Positions 41,855 to 51,091 of a stretch of 64,000 nt of DNA are shown here, in pieces (position 1 is the stretch's first letter; every line of letters starts with the position of its first letter). The notes below the pieces were generated by a model, which saw only the letters and a program-made list of their open reading frames with translations, was not told the DNA's origin and ran no database searches. A program made the position numbers and the translations under genes. This stretch comes from Streptomyces sp. NBC_01233 (GTDB lineage Bacteria; Actinomycetota; Actinomycetes; Streptomycetales; Streptomycetaceae): assembly GCF_035989305.1 (NCBI RefSeq), contig NZ_CP108514.1, forward strand, positions 1,054,001 to 1,118,000. Direction: 5' to 3'.

Positions 41855-43240
41855 CTACAGGACAGGATTGGCAGTCTCCCGCGACGGCACCCGCGCAGTC
41901 CAAGTGTTTTTCGCCTGACCGCCCGCCAGCACCGCCGGGGTCGGGCCGTCGGGGCGGACGGTGATGCTGTACGCGGCCTTGGCGGGGAGGGACCGGAAGC
42001 GCGGGACGTGCGCGGGCAGCAGGTGCTCCAGGAGGACGGTCGACTCGCGGAGGGCGAACTGCAGGCCCAGGCAGGCCCGGGGCCCGATGCCGAAGGGGAG
42101 GTAGCTCCCCGGGTGGGCGGGGCGCCGGCCGGGGGTGGTGAAGCGCCCCGGGTCGAACCGGGCGGGATCTCCCCACAGTCCGGGGTCCCGGTGCGTGAGG
42201 TAGGGGCAGACGATGACGTCGGTGCCGGCCTCGACCTCGTATCCGGCGAGGACGTCGTCCTGTGCGGCGCAGCGCGGAAGTATCCACGCGGAGGGGTAGA
42301 AGCGCAGCGTTTCGTTGACGAGGGCCTGGAGGGCCTGGCGCCGCTCGGGGGACCCCTGGGCGCCGGCGGCGAGAGCCTGCTCCCGCGCCTGCGGGTTGCG
42401 GTCCAGCAGGAGGTAGAGCCAGGTCAGGGTGGTGGCCGTGGTCTCGTGACCGGCGACCAGCAGGGTGACCAGCTCGTCGCGGATCAGCCGGTCGGTGTAT
42501 TCGGGGCGCGTCCCGGCCGCGTCCAGCAGGACGTGCAGCAGCCCCGGGCCGTCGGGTCCGGCCTCGCCCTCGCGGGCGGCTGCGATGGCGCGGCTCGCCA
42601 CCGCGTCGATCTGCGCCAGCTCGGCGGAGACGGCCTCCCGGGCGGCGGCTCCCTCGACGGGCAGCTGGGGCAGTGCGGCCACCACGGCGGGCACGGCGGC
42701 GAGTTCACGTTCCGTGGCGGTGTCGAGGGGGTGTCCGGTCAGGGAGCGCCAGATGGTGTCCAGGGCGAAGCGGCGCATCTCCTCGCCGACGTCGAGGACC
42801 TGCCCGCTGCGGGCGTACGCGGCCCAGCGCGCCGCGGTGGTCCGGGCGGCCTCGGTGATCCGCTGCTCGTAGCGGCGCATTCCCGGACCGGTGAACTGCG
42901 GTTGCAACAGCCGCCGTTGCCGCTGCCACGCCTCGCCGGTCGCGGACAGGAGGCCGTCGCCGATCAGCAGCCGGGCGCGGTGCGAGCGTTTGACGTACCG
43001 GTCCGGATGGAGCGCGAGCACGTGCTGGACGGCCTGGGCGCCGGTGACCAGCACGGTCGGGCGCGGCCCGAGACGGAACGCGGCGACACCGCCGAGCCGC
43101 TGGTGCGCCTGGGCGAAGAGCTCGACGAGTTCCCCTCCCCCGTCGCGCCACTGCCCGACGGCGCCGGGATCCAGCTCGGGGACCCGGCGGCCGGCGGAGG
43201 ACGGACTCGAAAGGGGGCCGGGGCGGGCGTGGGGGGCCAC
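41855..43240 (-). CDS. Cytochrome P450
   Basis: Predicted 461 aa. GTG 43240 is preferred: AGGAG lies 7 bases upstream. A GTG eight codons earlier is possible. Hallmarks: I-helix AGHETTATT, ExxR in NETLRFYP, heme loop FGIGPRACLG with the Cys thiolate ligand. The long-chain, CYP102/CYP4-like organisation (KRSHRARLLIGDGLLSA, QRRLLQPQF) suggests a hydrophobic substrate such as a fatty acid, terpene or polyketide. No redox partner is adjacent. Followed by the truncated ABC gene. Confidence 0.93.
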   Translation of the reverse strand: MAPHARPGPLSSPSSAGRRVPELDPGAVGQWRDGGGELVELFAQAHQRLGGVAAFRLGPRPTVLVTGAQAVQHVLALHPDRYVKRSHRARLLIGDGLLSATGEAWQRQRRLLQPQFTGPGMRRYEQRITEAARTTAARWAAYARSGQVLDVGEEMRRFALDTIWRSLTGHPLDTATERELAAVPAVVAALPQLPVEGAAAREAVSAELAQIDAVASRAIAAAREGEAGPDGPGLLHVLLDAAGTRPEYTDRLIRDELVTLLVAGHETTATTLTWLYLLLDRNPQAREQALAAGAQGSPERRQALQALVNETLRFYPSAWILPRCAAQDDVLAGYEVEAGTDVIVCPYLTHRDPGLWGDPARFDPGRFTTPGRRPAHPGSYLPFGIGPRACLGLQFALRESTVLLEHLLPAHVPRFRSLPAKAAYSITVRPDGPTPAVLAGGQAKNTWTARVPSRETANPVL

Positions 43241-43575
43241 GGGCGTGCTCCTGTTCGGCGGCACCGGGTGCGGTCATCACGCACTGTAGGGGAGCGGGCG
43301 CGCCGGGCGACACCCCGCCTCGCGCCGGGAGCGGGGTCCCGCGGGGCGGCCGGGGCGGCCGGCAGGCACGGACCGTCGGCGCCCACCCACCGCCGGCAGC
43401 TACGGACCGTCGGCCCGCCCACCCCCGAGGGCGGGTTCCGGCCGAACTCCGCCGGAATCCGGCTGCCGTTCGCCTGGCGTATGCGCCACCGTCACGCCAG
43501 GCTCCCCATCCGGTACGCCGGGCGCGCTCTGCTGAGGGCGCTCAACCACCCCCAACCGCAGAGGTCGTTCCCGCC
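43241..43575. promoter_or_regulatory. Divergent region between P450 and phospholipase C
   Basis: This 335-bp region separates divergent genes. It has an imperfect direct repeat of about 31-33 bp (43358-43388 and 43392-43424) sharing cggaccgtcggc; it could be a regulator-binding pair. No -10/-35 boxes are called. Confidence 0.45.
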
Positions 43576-45642
43576 ATGGCAGAACTCAACCGCCGCCGCT
43601 TCCTGCAGCTCGCCGGCGGCGCCACCGCGCTGACGATGCTGAACGAAAGCATCGCCCGCGCCGCCGCCATCCCCGCGCAGGGGACCACCGGCACCATCGC
43701 CGACGTCGAGCACATCGTGGTGCTCATGCAGGAGAACCGTTCCTTCGACCACTACTTCGGCGCACTGCGCGGCATCCGCGGCTTCGGCGACCCGCGCCCG
43801 GTGACCCTGCCCAGCGGCAAGTCCGTCTTCCACCAGTCCGACGGCACGAAGGTGACGCTGCCCTTCCGCCCGCCGTCCGACGACCTCGGCATGGAGTTCC
43901 TCCAGGGCCTCAATCACGACTGGGCGGGCGGCCAGAGCGCCTTCAACCAGGGCAGGTACGACAACTGGGTGCCCGCCAAGACGGCCACGACCATGGCCCA
44001 CCTGACGCGCGAGGACATCCCCTTCCACTACGCCCTGGCGGACGCCTTCACCATCTGCGACGCGTACCACTGCTCGTTCATCGGCTCCACGGACCCCAAC
44101 CGCTACTACCTCTGGTCCGGCCACACCGGCAACGACGGCAAGGGCGGCGGCCCGGTCCTCAACAACGCCGAGGCGGGCTACGACTGGACCACCTACCCGG
44201 AGCGGCTGGAGACGGCCGGTATCTCCTGGAAGGTCTACCAGGACATCGGCGACGGCCTGAACGCGGCCGGCTCCTGGGGCTGGATCGACGACGCCTACCG
44301 CGGCAACTACGGCGACAACTCCCTCCTCTACTTCAACGCCTACCGGGGCGCCCAGCCCGGCAGCCCCCTGTTCGAGAAGGCCCGGACGGGCACGAACGCC
44401 AAGGCCGGGGAGGGCTACTTCGACCGGCTCCGCGCCGACGTCGCCGCCGCCGCCCTGCCCCAGATCTCCTGGATCGCCGCCCCCGAGGCCTTCAGCGAGC
44501 ACTCCAACTGGCCCTCCAACTACGGCGCCTGGTACATCTCGCAGGTGCTGGACGCCCTCACCTCCAACCCCGACGTGTGGGCCCGTACCGCGCTGTTCAT
44601 CACCTACGACGAGAACGACGGCTTCTTCGACCACGTCGTCCCCCCGTACGCCCCCGCCAGTGCCGCGCAGGGCCTGTCGACCACCCCCACCGCCCTGGAC
44701 GTCTTCCCCGGCAAGCCCGGCTACGTCGCCGGACCGTACGGCCTGGGCCCGCGCGTGCCGATGCTCGTGGTCTCCCCGTGGAGCACCGGCGGTTACTCCT
44801 GCTCCGAGACCTTCGACCACACCTCCGTCATCCGCTTCATGGAGCAGCGGTTCGGGGTGACCGAGCCCAACATCTCGCCCTGGCGCCGCGCCGTCTGCGG
44901 CGACCTCACGTCCGCCTTCGACTTCGCCCGCAAGGACACCGGCACGGCCCCGCTGCCCGACACCGGCGCCTGGTTCCCGCAGGACCGCGAGCGCCACCCC
45001 GACTTCCGGGCCACCCCGCCGGCCGAGGGCGTCATGCCGCGCCAGGAGAAGGGCCTGCGTCAGACCCGTCCGCTGAAGTACGCGCCGTACGTGGACGGCG
45101 CGGCGCTCGTGGCGGAGGGCAAGTTCCGGCTGACGTTCAGCGGCGGCCCGGACCTGGGCGCGCAGTTCTACGTCACCTCCGGCAACCGCACCGACGCCCC
45201 CTGGACCTACACCACCGAGGCCGGCAAGTCGATCGCGGACACCTGGAACACCCGCTACTCGGCCGGGGTCACCGACCTGACCGTGCACGGCCCCAACGGC
45301 TTCCTGCGCGGCTTCCGCAACCCCGGCACCACCCCCGGCCCCGAGGTCACCGCCCGCCACAACGCCGCCACCGGGAACCTGGACCTCACCGTCACCAATG
45401 CCGGGGCGTCGACCGCCACCCTGACGGTCACCAACGCCTACGCCGGCGGGCCCAAGCGCCTCACCGTCGCCAAGGGCGCCACCGTCACTTACACCGTCTC
45501 GCTGAAGAACACGCGGCGCTGGTACGACGTGACGGTCACCGCCTCCGAGACCCCGGACTTCGGGCGCCGCTTCGCGGGCAAGGTCGAGACGGGCGCGGCC
45601 GGCCTGTCGGACCCGGGGATCCTCACGAACCAGTCCTCCTGA
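43576..45642 (+). CDS. Tat-exported phospholipase C, phosphocholine-specific type
   Basis: Predicted 688 aa. The N-terminus NRRRFLQLAGGATALTM is a twin-arginine signal. The phosphoesterase core starts with VVLMQENRSFDHYFG (nucleophile region), then HNDW-like NHDWAGG, YTYDENDGFFDHV-like (ITYDENDGFFDHV) and SPWSTGG. Two C-terminal DUF756-type beta domains follow (FRLTFSGGPDLGAQ; LDLTVTNAGAST). These enzymes cleave phosphatidylcholine outside the cell to phosphocholine and diacylglycerol, and are often phosphate-regulated. It is convergent with the glycerol-type operon, with 24 bases between. Confidence 0.93.
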   Translation: MAELNRRRFLQLAGGATALTMLNESIARAAAIPAQGTTGTIADVEHIVVLMQENRSFDHYFGALRGIRGFGDPRPVTLPSGKSVFHQSDGTKVTLPFRPPSDDLGMEFLQGLNHDWAGGQSAFNQGRYDNWVPAKTATTMAHLTREDIPFHYALADAFTICDAYHCSFIGSTDPNRYYLWSGHTGNDGKGGGPVLNNAEAGYDWTTYPERLETAGISWKVYQDIGDGLNAAGSWGWIDDAYRGNYGDNSLLYFNAYRGAQPGSPLFEKARTGTNAKAGEGYFDRLRADVAAAALPQISWIAAPEAFSEHSNWPSNYGAWYISQVLDALTSNPDVWARTALFITYDENDGFFDHVVPPYAPASAAQGLSTTPTALDVFPGKPGYVAGPYGLGPRVPMLVVSPWSTGGYSCSETFDHTSVIRFMEQRFGVTEPNISPWRRAVCGDLTSAFDFARKDTGTAPLPDTGAWFPQDRERHPDFRATPPAEGVMPRQEKGLRQTRPLKYAPYVDGAALVAEGKFRLTFSGGPDLGAQFYVTSGNRTDAPWTYTTEAGKSIADTWNTRYSAGVTDLTVHGPNGFLRGFRNPGTTPGPEVTARHNAATGNLDLTVTNAGASTATLTVTNAYAGGPKRLTVAKGATVTYTVSLKNTRRWYDVTVTASETPDFGRRFAGKVETGAAGLSDPGILTNQSS

Positions 45643-45666
45643 CGCGGGGGCGGCAGCGGGCCCGCG

Positions 45667-46866
45667 TCAGCCGACGGCCACCACGACCGGGCCGCCGGTC
45701 CGGTCGACGCGGGCCGTCCACCCCGGGGGCAGCCGCAGCGACCGGGACGGGGAGACCGGGCCCGCGAACCGCCGCCGCCACAGCGGCCGGCCGTCCTGGT
45801 GGACCGTCACCACCGGGCCGGTCAACCGCTCCCCGGACCGCAGGAGCAGCGGCCGCCCGGCGGTGCCCGTGACCCGGTTCGGCGTCACCCACAGGAGCGG
45901 GGCCCGGACCTCCAGCCGCGGGCCGGCCTCCGGCCAGGTGGCGCCGGCCAGGTGGGCCAGGACCGGGGCCGCCGCGGCGGCGCCCTCCCCGGCCGCGGTG
46001 GCCGCGCGTTCGATGCCGTGGAGGGCGTTGCCGACCGCGAAGACGCCCGGCGTCGGGGTACGGAACGACGCGTCCACGCCGGGGCCCCGGGTGCCGGGGT
46101 CCAGCGGGACGCCACCGCGGCGGGCCAGTTCGTGATCGGGGATCCAGTCGCCGGTGAAGACCACCGTGTCGCAGGCCAGTACCCCCGACCGGCCGTCCCG
46201 GTGGCGGACGGCCACGCCGGTCAGCCGGCCACGGCCGATCAGTTCGCCCACCGTGGTAGCCGTGAGGAGCGGGACCCCCGGCACGGCGGCGGCCCGCGGG
46301 CGCTCGGTGACCATCGCCACCACCTCCGCACCCGCCCGCCGCAGCGTGCCCACCGCGTGCCGGGCCACCGCCTCGTCGCCCACGACCACGGCCCGCCGCC
46401 CGACGGGCAGGCCGTACCGGTGGACCGACTGGAACAGCTCGCCGGTGGTCAGCACGCCCTGCGGGCGGGAGCCCGGCACCAGCCGGGCGCTGCGGGGGCG
46501 CTCCCGGGCGCCCGTGGCGAGGACCACGGCCCGGGCCGTGATCCGCTCGAGGCCCGCCGGGCCGGTGGTCTCCAGGGTCAGCGGGCCGGCCCAGCCGGTG
46601 GCGGTGACCCCGGTGCGGACCGCGGCCCCGGCGGCGAGCGCCGCCCGCGCCGATCGCCGTGCGGACTCGGGACCGTGGAGCCAGGGGCGCGGCGGCCGGC
46701 CGAAGCCGCCGTGGTGGAGGTGACGCGGCATTCCACCCGCCTCCTCCTCTCGTTCCAGTACCTCGACCCGCCCGGCGCCGGCGGCCGCCAGCCGGGCGGC
46801 GAGGGCCAGTCCGGCAGGGCCGGCGCCGACGATCAGGACGTCGACCGGCACGTCCGCACGGTTCAC
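45667..46866 (-). CDS. NAD(P)/FAD-dependent oxidoreductase of a glycerol-type operon
   Basis: Predicted 399 aa. GTG 46866 overlaps a TGA (46865-46863) that would end the upstream dehydrogenase if its internal TAG were read through. N-terminal FAD-binding DVLIVGAGPAGLALAARLAAAG, a second dinucleotide site RAVVVGDEAVARHA, ATGARERPR and GVFAVGNALHG are visible. In similar operons this subunit pairs with a BFD-domain glycerol-3-phosphate dehydrogenase-like protein and may pass electrons on. It belongs to the pyridine-nucleotide-disulfide family. Confidence 0.85.
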   Translation of the reverse strand: MNRADVPVDVLIVGAGPAGLALAARLAAAGAGRVEVLEREEEAGGMPRHLHHGGFGRPPRPWLHGPESARRSARAALAAGAAVRTGVTATGWAGPLTLETTGPAGLERITARAVVLATGARERPRSARLVPGSRPQGVLTTGELFQSVHRYGLPVGRRAVVVGDEAVARHAVGTLRRAGAEVVAMVTERPRAAAVPGVPLLTATTVGELIGRGRLTGVAVRHRDGRSGVLACDTVVFTGDWIPDHELARRGGVPLDPGTRGPGVDASFRTPTPGVFAVGNALHGIERAATAAGEGAAAAAPVLAHLAGATWPEAGPRLEVRAPLLWVTPNRVTGTAGRPLLLRSGERLTGPVVTVHQDGRPLWRRRFAGPVSPSRSLRLPPGWTARVDRTGGPVVVAVG

Positions 46867-46916
46867 CGGCGGGCCTCCTCGAACAGGGCCCGGACCGCGG
46901 CCCCGCAGTGGAAGCC
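46863..46916 (-). pseudogene. Severed C-terminal tail of the glycerol-3-phosphate dehydrogenase-like gene
   Basis: Seventeen in-frame codons after the TAG end at TGA 46865-46863, which overlaps the GTG of the next gene. They include the Cys that completes the CxC...CxxxxC cluster of BFD-type domains. Confidence 0.75.
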
Positions 46917-48290
46917 CTAGCAGCGGCCGCCCCGGGCGCGCGTACGCCGCCGCAGGCCGTCGGGCGAACCGGGCGGGACGGTCCCGGCGAGCGCGTCGCG
47001 TATCTCACCGCGGGTCACGCGCTCGCAGTGGCAGACGATCCGGCCGTACTCCGGGTCCGCCGCGATCATGGCCGCGTCCCGGTACGGCCGGGGGAACGCC
47101 TCGCCGAGGTTCGGCATCCGCACCGGTTCCAACTCCCGTGCGCCGGACACCGGCAGACCGCCGTCCGCGAGCAGCTCCACCACATGTGCGGCGATCGCCA
47201 GGGAGGCGGTCAGCCCCGTGGAGCGGATCCCGCCCACGCTCACGTACCGCTGTGCGGGATGCGCCCGGATCGCGTAGTCCTCCTGCCCGGTGGCCGCCCG
47301 CAGCCCGGCGTACACGGCGGTGACCTCCTCCTCCAGGAGCGCCGGCAGGATCCGCCGGCCCTTCTCCCGCAGCAGCGCGAGCCCTTCGGCGGTGGACCCG
47401 GTGGCCGTCTTGTCGTCCAGGTCCTCCGCGGTCGGCCCGAGCATCACGTTCCCGTACACGGTCGGCGTCACCAGCACCCCCTTGCCGCGCGTGTCCGGCA
47501 CCGGCAGGAGGATGTGGCGTACGAGGCCGCGGGCGAGTTCGTCGAAGACGATCAGCTGGCCGCGCCGGGGCGTCACGGTGAAGTCCGCGTGGCCGAGCAG
47601 CCGGTCGATCTCGTCGGCGTACAGGCCCGCCGCGTTGACCAGGTACCGGGTGCGCAGCGGGCCCCGGCCGGTGGCCAGTGTGTGCGGTTCGCCCGGAGTG
47701 AGCGAGCGCACCGGGCAGTTGAGGTGCAGGTCGACGCCGGCGCGGACCGCCTGCGTCGCGTAGGCGAGGGTGGTCGTCCACGGGCAGATGATCGACTCGT
47801 CCGGCACGTGGAGCGCCCCCAGGGCGCCGGGCCCGAGCTCCGGCTCGCGGGCCCGCACCTCCTCGGCGGGGAGGATCCTGGCCGCGCGGTAGCCGTTGCG
47901 TACGGCCTTCTCGGCGAGCCCCGGCAGCGCCGCGAGCTGCTCCTCGTTCCAGGCAACGAGGAGCGCCCCGAGCGGTTCCACCGGGATGCCGGTGTCGGCG
48001 GCGTAGGAGGCGAGCAGCCGCTGCCCCTCCCGGACGAGCCGGGACTCCAGGGAGCCGGGCACGGCGTCGAAACCGGTGTGCAGGATGGCGGTGTTGGCCT
48101 TGGAAGTGCCGTTGCCGACGTCGTCGGACGCGTCGAGGAGGGCGATCCGCAGGGGGAGCCGGGCCAGTTCGCGGGCGATGGCCGAGCCGACGACGCCGGC
48201 GCCGACGACCGTCACGTCGTACGCGTCTCGCTCGCCGTGCTCGTCGTACGCGTCTGCGCCGGGCAGCGGGCCGCTGGTGGTGACCGTCAT
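46917..48290 (-). CDS. FAD-dependent glycerol-3-phosphate dehydrogenase-like, [2Fe-2S] domain cut by TAG
   Basis: Predicted 457 aa; ATG 48290 overlaps the kinase stop (ATGA). N-terminal FAD site YDVTVVGAGVVGSAIARELA, then DAO-fold motifs (SKANTAILHTGF, YLVNAAGLYADEID, VSVGGIRSTGLTASLA). A C-terminal BFD-like [2Fe-2S] domain begins IVCHCERVTRGEI and runs to GRC. A TAG (46919-46917) follows GRC. Without it the frame continues GFHCGAAVRALFEEARR to a TGA at 46865, restoring the fourth Cys. Function: oxidation of a polyol phosphate such as glycerol-3-phosphate. The nonsense codon may disable the cluster or be a sequencing error. Confidence 0.85.
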   Translation of the reverse strand: MTVTTSGPLPGADAYDEHGERDAYDVTVVGAGVVGSAIARELARLPLRIALLDASDDVGNGTSKANTAILHTGFDAVPGSLESRLVREGQRLLASYAADTGIPVEPLGALLVAWNEEQLAALPGLAEKAVRNGYRAARILPAEEVRAREPELGPGALGALHVPDESIICPWTTTLAYATQAVRAGVDLHLNCPVRSLTPGEPHTLATGRGPLRTRYLVNAAGLYADEIDRLLGHADFTVTPRRGQLIVFDELARGLVRHILLPVPDTRGKGVLVTPTVYGNVMLGPTAEDLDDKTATGSTAEGLALLREKGRRILPALLEEEVTAVYAGLRAATGQEDYAIRAHPAQRYVSVGGIRSTGLTASLAIAAHVVELLADGGLPVSGARELEPVRMPNLGEAFPRPYRDAAMIAADPEYGRIVCHCERVTRGEIRDALAGTVPPGSPDGLRRRTRARGGRC

Positions 48291-49723
48291 GCCGGGCCGT
48301 CGAGCAGGGCCGAGACCGCCGTCCGGAACCGTGCGCGGCGCTCCGCCGCGTGCGCGGAGCCGGCCCTCGGCTCGTACACGGCGGACGGCTTCCACTCCGG
48401 GACGGCCTCGTGGGCGGTGAGCGAGGGGTCGAGCCCGAGCCGGGCGACCGCGCCGACGCCGAGTGCGGTGGCGTCCGGCAGTGCCGAGACCTCGACGGGG
48501 ATCTGGAGCAGATCGGCCTGTGCCTGCATGAGCAGCGCGGACCGGGTGAGTCCGCCGTCCACGCGCAGGGTGGCCAGCGGCGCGCCCAGGTCGGCGGCGA
48601 CCGCGTCCGCGAGCTCCGCCACCTGCGCGGCTATGCCGTCGCACAGCGCGTGCACGAGGTGCCCGGCGGTGGTGTCGAGGCCGAGGCCGGTGACCGAACC
48701 CCGCAGGTCGCCCCGCCACCACGGGGCGGCGAGCCCGGCGAGCGCGGGGACGAACGTGACGCCGCCGGCGTCCGGGGCGCTGCCGCCCACGGTGTCGATG
48801 TCCTCGGCGCCGGAGATCACGCCGACGTCGGTGAGCCACCGCACGGCGGAGGCGGCCGTGTAGACCTGCCCGTCCAGGCAGTAGCTGGTCGCCCCGCCGA
48901 GCCGCCAGGCGACACAGCCGACCAGTCCGGAGGTGCTGCGGCGGGGGCGCGGGCCGGTCTGTGCGAGGAGGAACGCCCCCGTGCCGTAGGTGCACTTGGC
49001 GGTGCCCGGCTCGGTGACGCGCTGTGCGAACAGTGCGGCCTGCTGGTCGACGAGCAGGCCCGTCAGCGGCAGCGGGGGCCCGAAGGCGGTGGTGGTGCCC
49101 ACGCGGGTGTCCGCGTCGACGACTTCCGGCAGCCGTTCGCCGGTGAGGCCGAAGGCGTCGAGTGCCGCCGGGGACCAGTCGACGGTGTCGAGGTCGAGGA
49201 GCTGGGTGCGGCCCGCGGTCGCCGCATCGGTGACGAAGGCGCCGGTGAGCCGGTGCACCAGCCACACGTCGCTGGTCGTCACGACTCCCTGCCGGGTCAG
49301 GCTACGGCGTATCCAGGCCATCTTGGGCGCGGCGAAGTACGGGTCGAGCGGCAGGCCCGTCAGCTCCTGTAACGACGCGGCGTGCGGGGCCAGTTCCGTA
49401 CAGAGCTGCTCTGCGCGGCGGTCCTGCCAGACGATCGCGTCGGTCAGCGGCTCACCGCTCGCCGGGTCCCAGGCGAGCACGGTCTCGCCCTGGTTGGCCA
49501 GGCCCACCGCCACCACCGGCTCGCCGGCCGCCGCCAGTGCGGCGCGCCCCGCGTCGACGACCGAGTCCAGCAGGTCACGGGGGTCGACCTCCACGCGGCC
49601 GCCCGGCAGGTACCGGGGCCGCACGGGGGCGGAGGCGGAGCCGATGACCCCGCGTACGGGACAGACGACGAGGGCCTTGGTTCCCGACGTGCCCTGGTCC
49701 ACAGCGAGCACCGGGCCCGTCAT
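48287..49723 (-). CDS. FGGY-family carbohydrate kinase, glycerol kinase-like
   Basis: Predicted 478 aa; ATG 49723 with GGAG upstream (two GTG codons lie directly before it). FGGY motifs: VLAVDQGTSGTKALV (phosphate 1), GLANQGETVLAWD, DAIVWQDRRAE, VDQQAALF, TYGTGAFLLAQTG, VDGGLTRSALLMQ. Canonical glycerol kinases have NQRET; here it is NQGET, so the substrate may be another polyol. First gene of the kinase-dehydrogenase-oxidoreductase operon, whose genes overlap by 4 bases. Confidence 0.88.
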   Translation of the reverse strand: MTGPVLAVDQGTSGTKALVVCPVRGVIGSASAPVRPRYLPGGRVEVDPRDLLDSVVDAGRAALAAAGEPVVAVGLANQGETVLAWDPASGEPLTDAIVWQDRRAEQLCTELAPHAASLQELTGLPLDPYFAAPKMAWIRRSLTRQGVVTTSDVWLVHRLTGAFVTDAATAGRTQLLDLDTVDWSPAALDAFGLTGERLPEVVDADTRVGTTTAFGPPLPLTGLLVDQQAALFAQRVTEPGTAKCTYGTGAFLLAQTGPRPRRSTSGLVGCVAWRLGGATSYCLDGQVYTAASAVRWLTDVGVISGAEDIDTVGGSAPDAGGVTFVPALAGLAAPWWRGDLRGSVTGLGLDTTAGHLVHALCDGIAAQVAELADAVAADLGAPLATLRVDGGLTRSALLMQAQADLLQIPVEVSALPDATALGVGAVARLGLDPSLTAHEAVPEWKPSAVYEPRAGSAHAAERRARFRTAVSALLDGPA

Positions 49724-50024
49724 CACCACTCCGTCCCTGGTATCGGCATGCGTGTGATCGTCGCTCGGAAGCCTTCACCAGCGGACGTCGCCCGTCAAGA
49801 TCCGTCCGCGCAGCCGGCGATCGCACGCCGATACAGCTGACGTGAATTCATATCTTGTATGTGGCTTGATAGTTGCATTTGAAATGTTCCATGACCCGAA
49901 CGCTCACACTCGATCTATAGTGATCGCCGTTCACCAGGCGCGAAGGCCATGCGATGCGAGGGCCGATGACCACGACCACCGCAAGACGCGCCCGTCCCGG
50001 CCACCCGTCGACCGGGACGAGGTG
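49724..50024. promoter_or_regulatory. AT-rich divergent control region with small palindromes
   Basis: Bases about 49,840-49,925 are distinctly AT-richer than the surroundings. Two candidate operators are visible: cattt-g-aaatg (49876-49886) and cgatc-tatagt-gatcg (49911-49926), the latter centred on a -10-like TATAGT facing the + strand gene. A common regulator of the kinase operon and the + strand permease set is plausible. Confidence 0.55.
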
Positions 50025-51005
50025 ATGGCGGGCAGCGACTTCCGGCCCGTCTACCATCCCGCCGGTCACGACAACGAGCTGCGCGTCGCCGTGCAGGACC
50101 TGCGCACCGGCCGCTGGGTGTCGATGGCGCAGTTACTGGACCGGACGGACGGCTGGGGGCTGTGGACCCAGCGCACCCAGGTGCTCGCCGCGGTCGCCGC
50201 CGGCTCGGACGTGGTCCAGGCCTGGCGCGCCGAGGAACCGCGCAGCGTCGCCGCGTCCGTCATGCACACCCGTGTCCTCGTCGAACGGGCCGTCCGTGCC
50301 CACCGCGCACGGCACCCGCGCACGCGCGAGCTGTGGCGGGAGGCGTGGGAGGCCTGCCGTGACACCGCCGAGGCCAGCCCCGCCGACCCCGTGCCGTGGG
50401 TCTGCCTGCTCGCCCTCGCCTCCCTCGACGAACACCGCTCGATGGACGAGCACCGGCTCCGGGCACCCGCCGTGATGCTGCCCCCCGGCCCCTGGGGCAT
50501 CCTCGCGCAGGCCGACAAGCGCGATCCGCACAACCGCGAGGCGTACCACCGGATGCTCCAGTTCGTGTGCGCGGGTACCCCCGGGCCGCTCACCGAGGCG
50601 GCCAACTTCGTGCACTGGGCCGCCGGTTCGGCCGCGGCCGGGTCCGCCGTCCACCTCCTGCCGCTGTACCTGAGCATCGAGCGCTACCGCCGCGAGCGCG
50701 GCCAGGAGAGGGCACTCGACCTGCACTGGGTCGCCGAGGACTCCGTCCGTGACGCCGGCCACGCCCTGGACACCTGGTTCCGGTACGCCGACCTGCGCCG
50801 CGCCTCGCCGCTCGACCTGAACCACCTCGCCCACGCCCTGTGGGGAGCCAACCGGTTCGGCGAGGCGGCCCAGGTCTTCGACACGATCGACCGGTACTGG
50901 ACCACCCTGCCCTGGGCCTACCGGACCCGCGACCCCGCCGACCAGGAACTGGCCGTGGAGGTCTTCCTGCAGGCCCGGTCCCGCAGCCTCGCCGGCCGGG
51001 ACTGA
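50025..51005 (+). CDS. Conserved protein of unknown function (helical repeat-like)
   Basis: Predicted 326 aa. ATG 50025 is chosen because GACGAGGTG lies just before it; an in-frame extension to 49842 is unlikely as it would run through the promoter-like region. No signal peptide or membrane segment. It is rich in Ala, Arg and Trp, with helical segments (TQVLAAVAAGSDVVQAWRAE; ELWREAWEACRDTAEASP; LNHLAHALWGANRFGEAAQ) that suggest an alpha-helical, TPR-like fold. I do not recognise the family. It lies 86 bases upstream of the APC permease, so it is likely co-transcribed. Confidence 0.8.
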   Translation: MAGSDFRPVYHPAGHDNELRVAVQDLRTGRWVSMAQLLDRTDGWGLWTQRTQVLAAVAAGSDVVQAWRAEEPRSVAASVMHTRVLVERAVRAHRARHPRTRELWREAWEACRDTAEASPADPVPWVCLLALASLDEHRSMDEHRLRAPAVMLPPGPWGILAQADKRDPHNREAYHRMLQFVCAGTPGPLTEAANFVHWAAGSAAAGSAVHLLPLYLSIERYRRERGQERALDLHWVAEDSVRDAGHALDTWFRYADLRRASPLDLNHLAHALWGANRFGEAAQVFDTIDRYWTTLPWAYRTRDPADQELAVEVFLQARSRSLAGRD

Positions 51006-51091
51006 CCTCCGCTCCCCGCGGCCCCACCGCCTCACCGCCCCACCCCCGCTCCCCGTCCCCGCGCTCCACGAACCCCCGGAGGTACCTCCCC

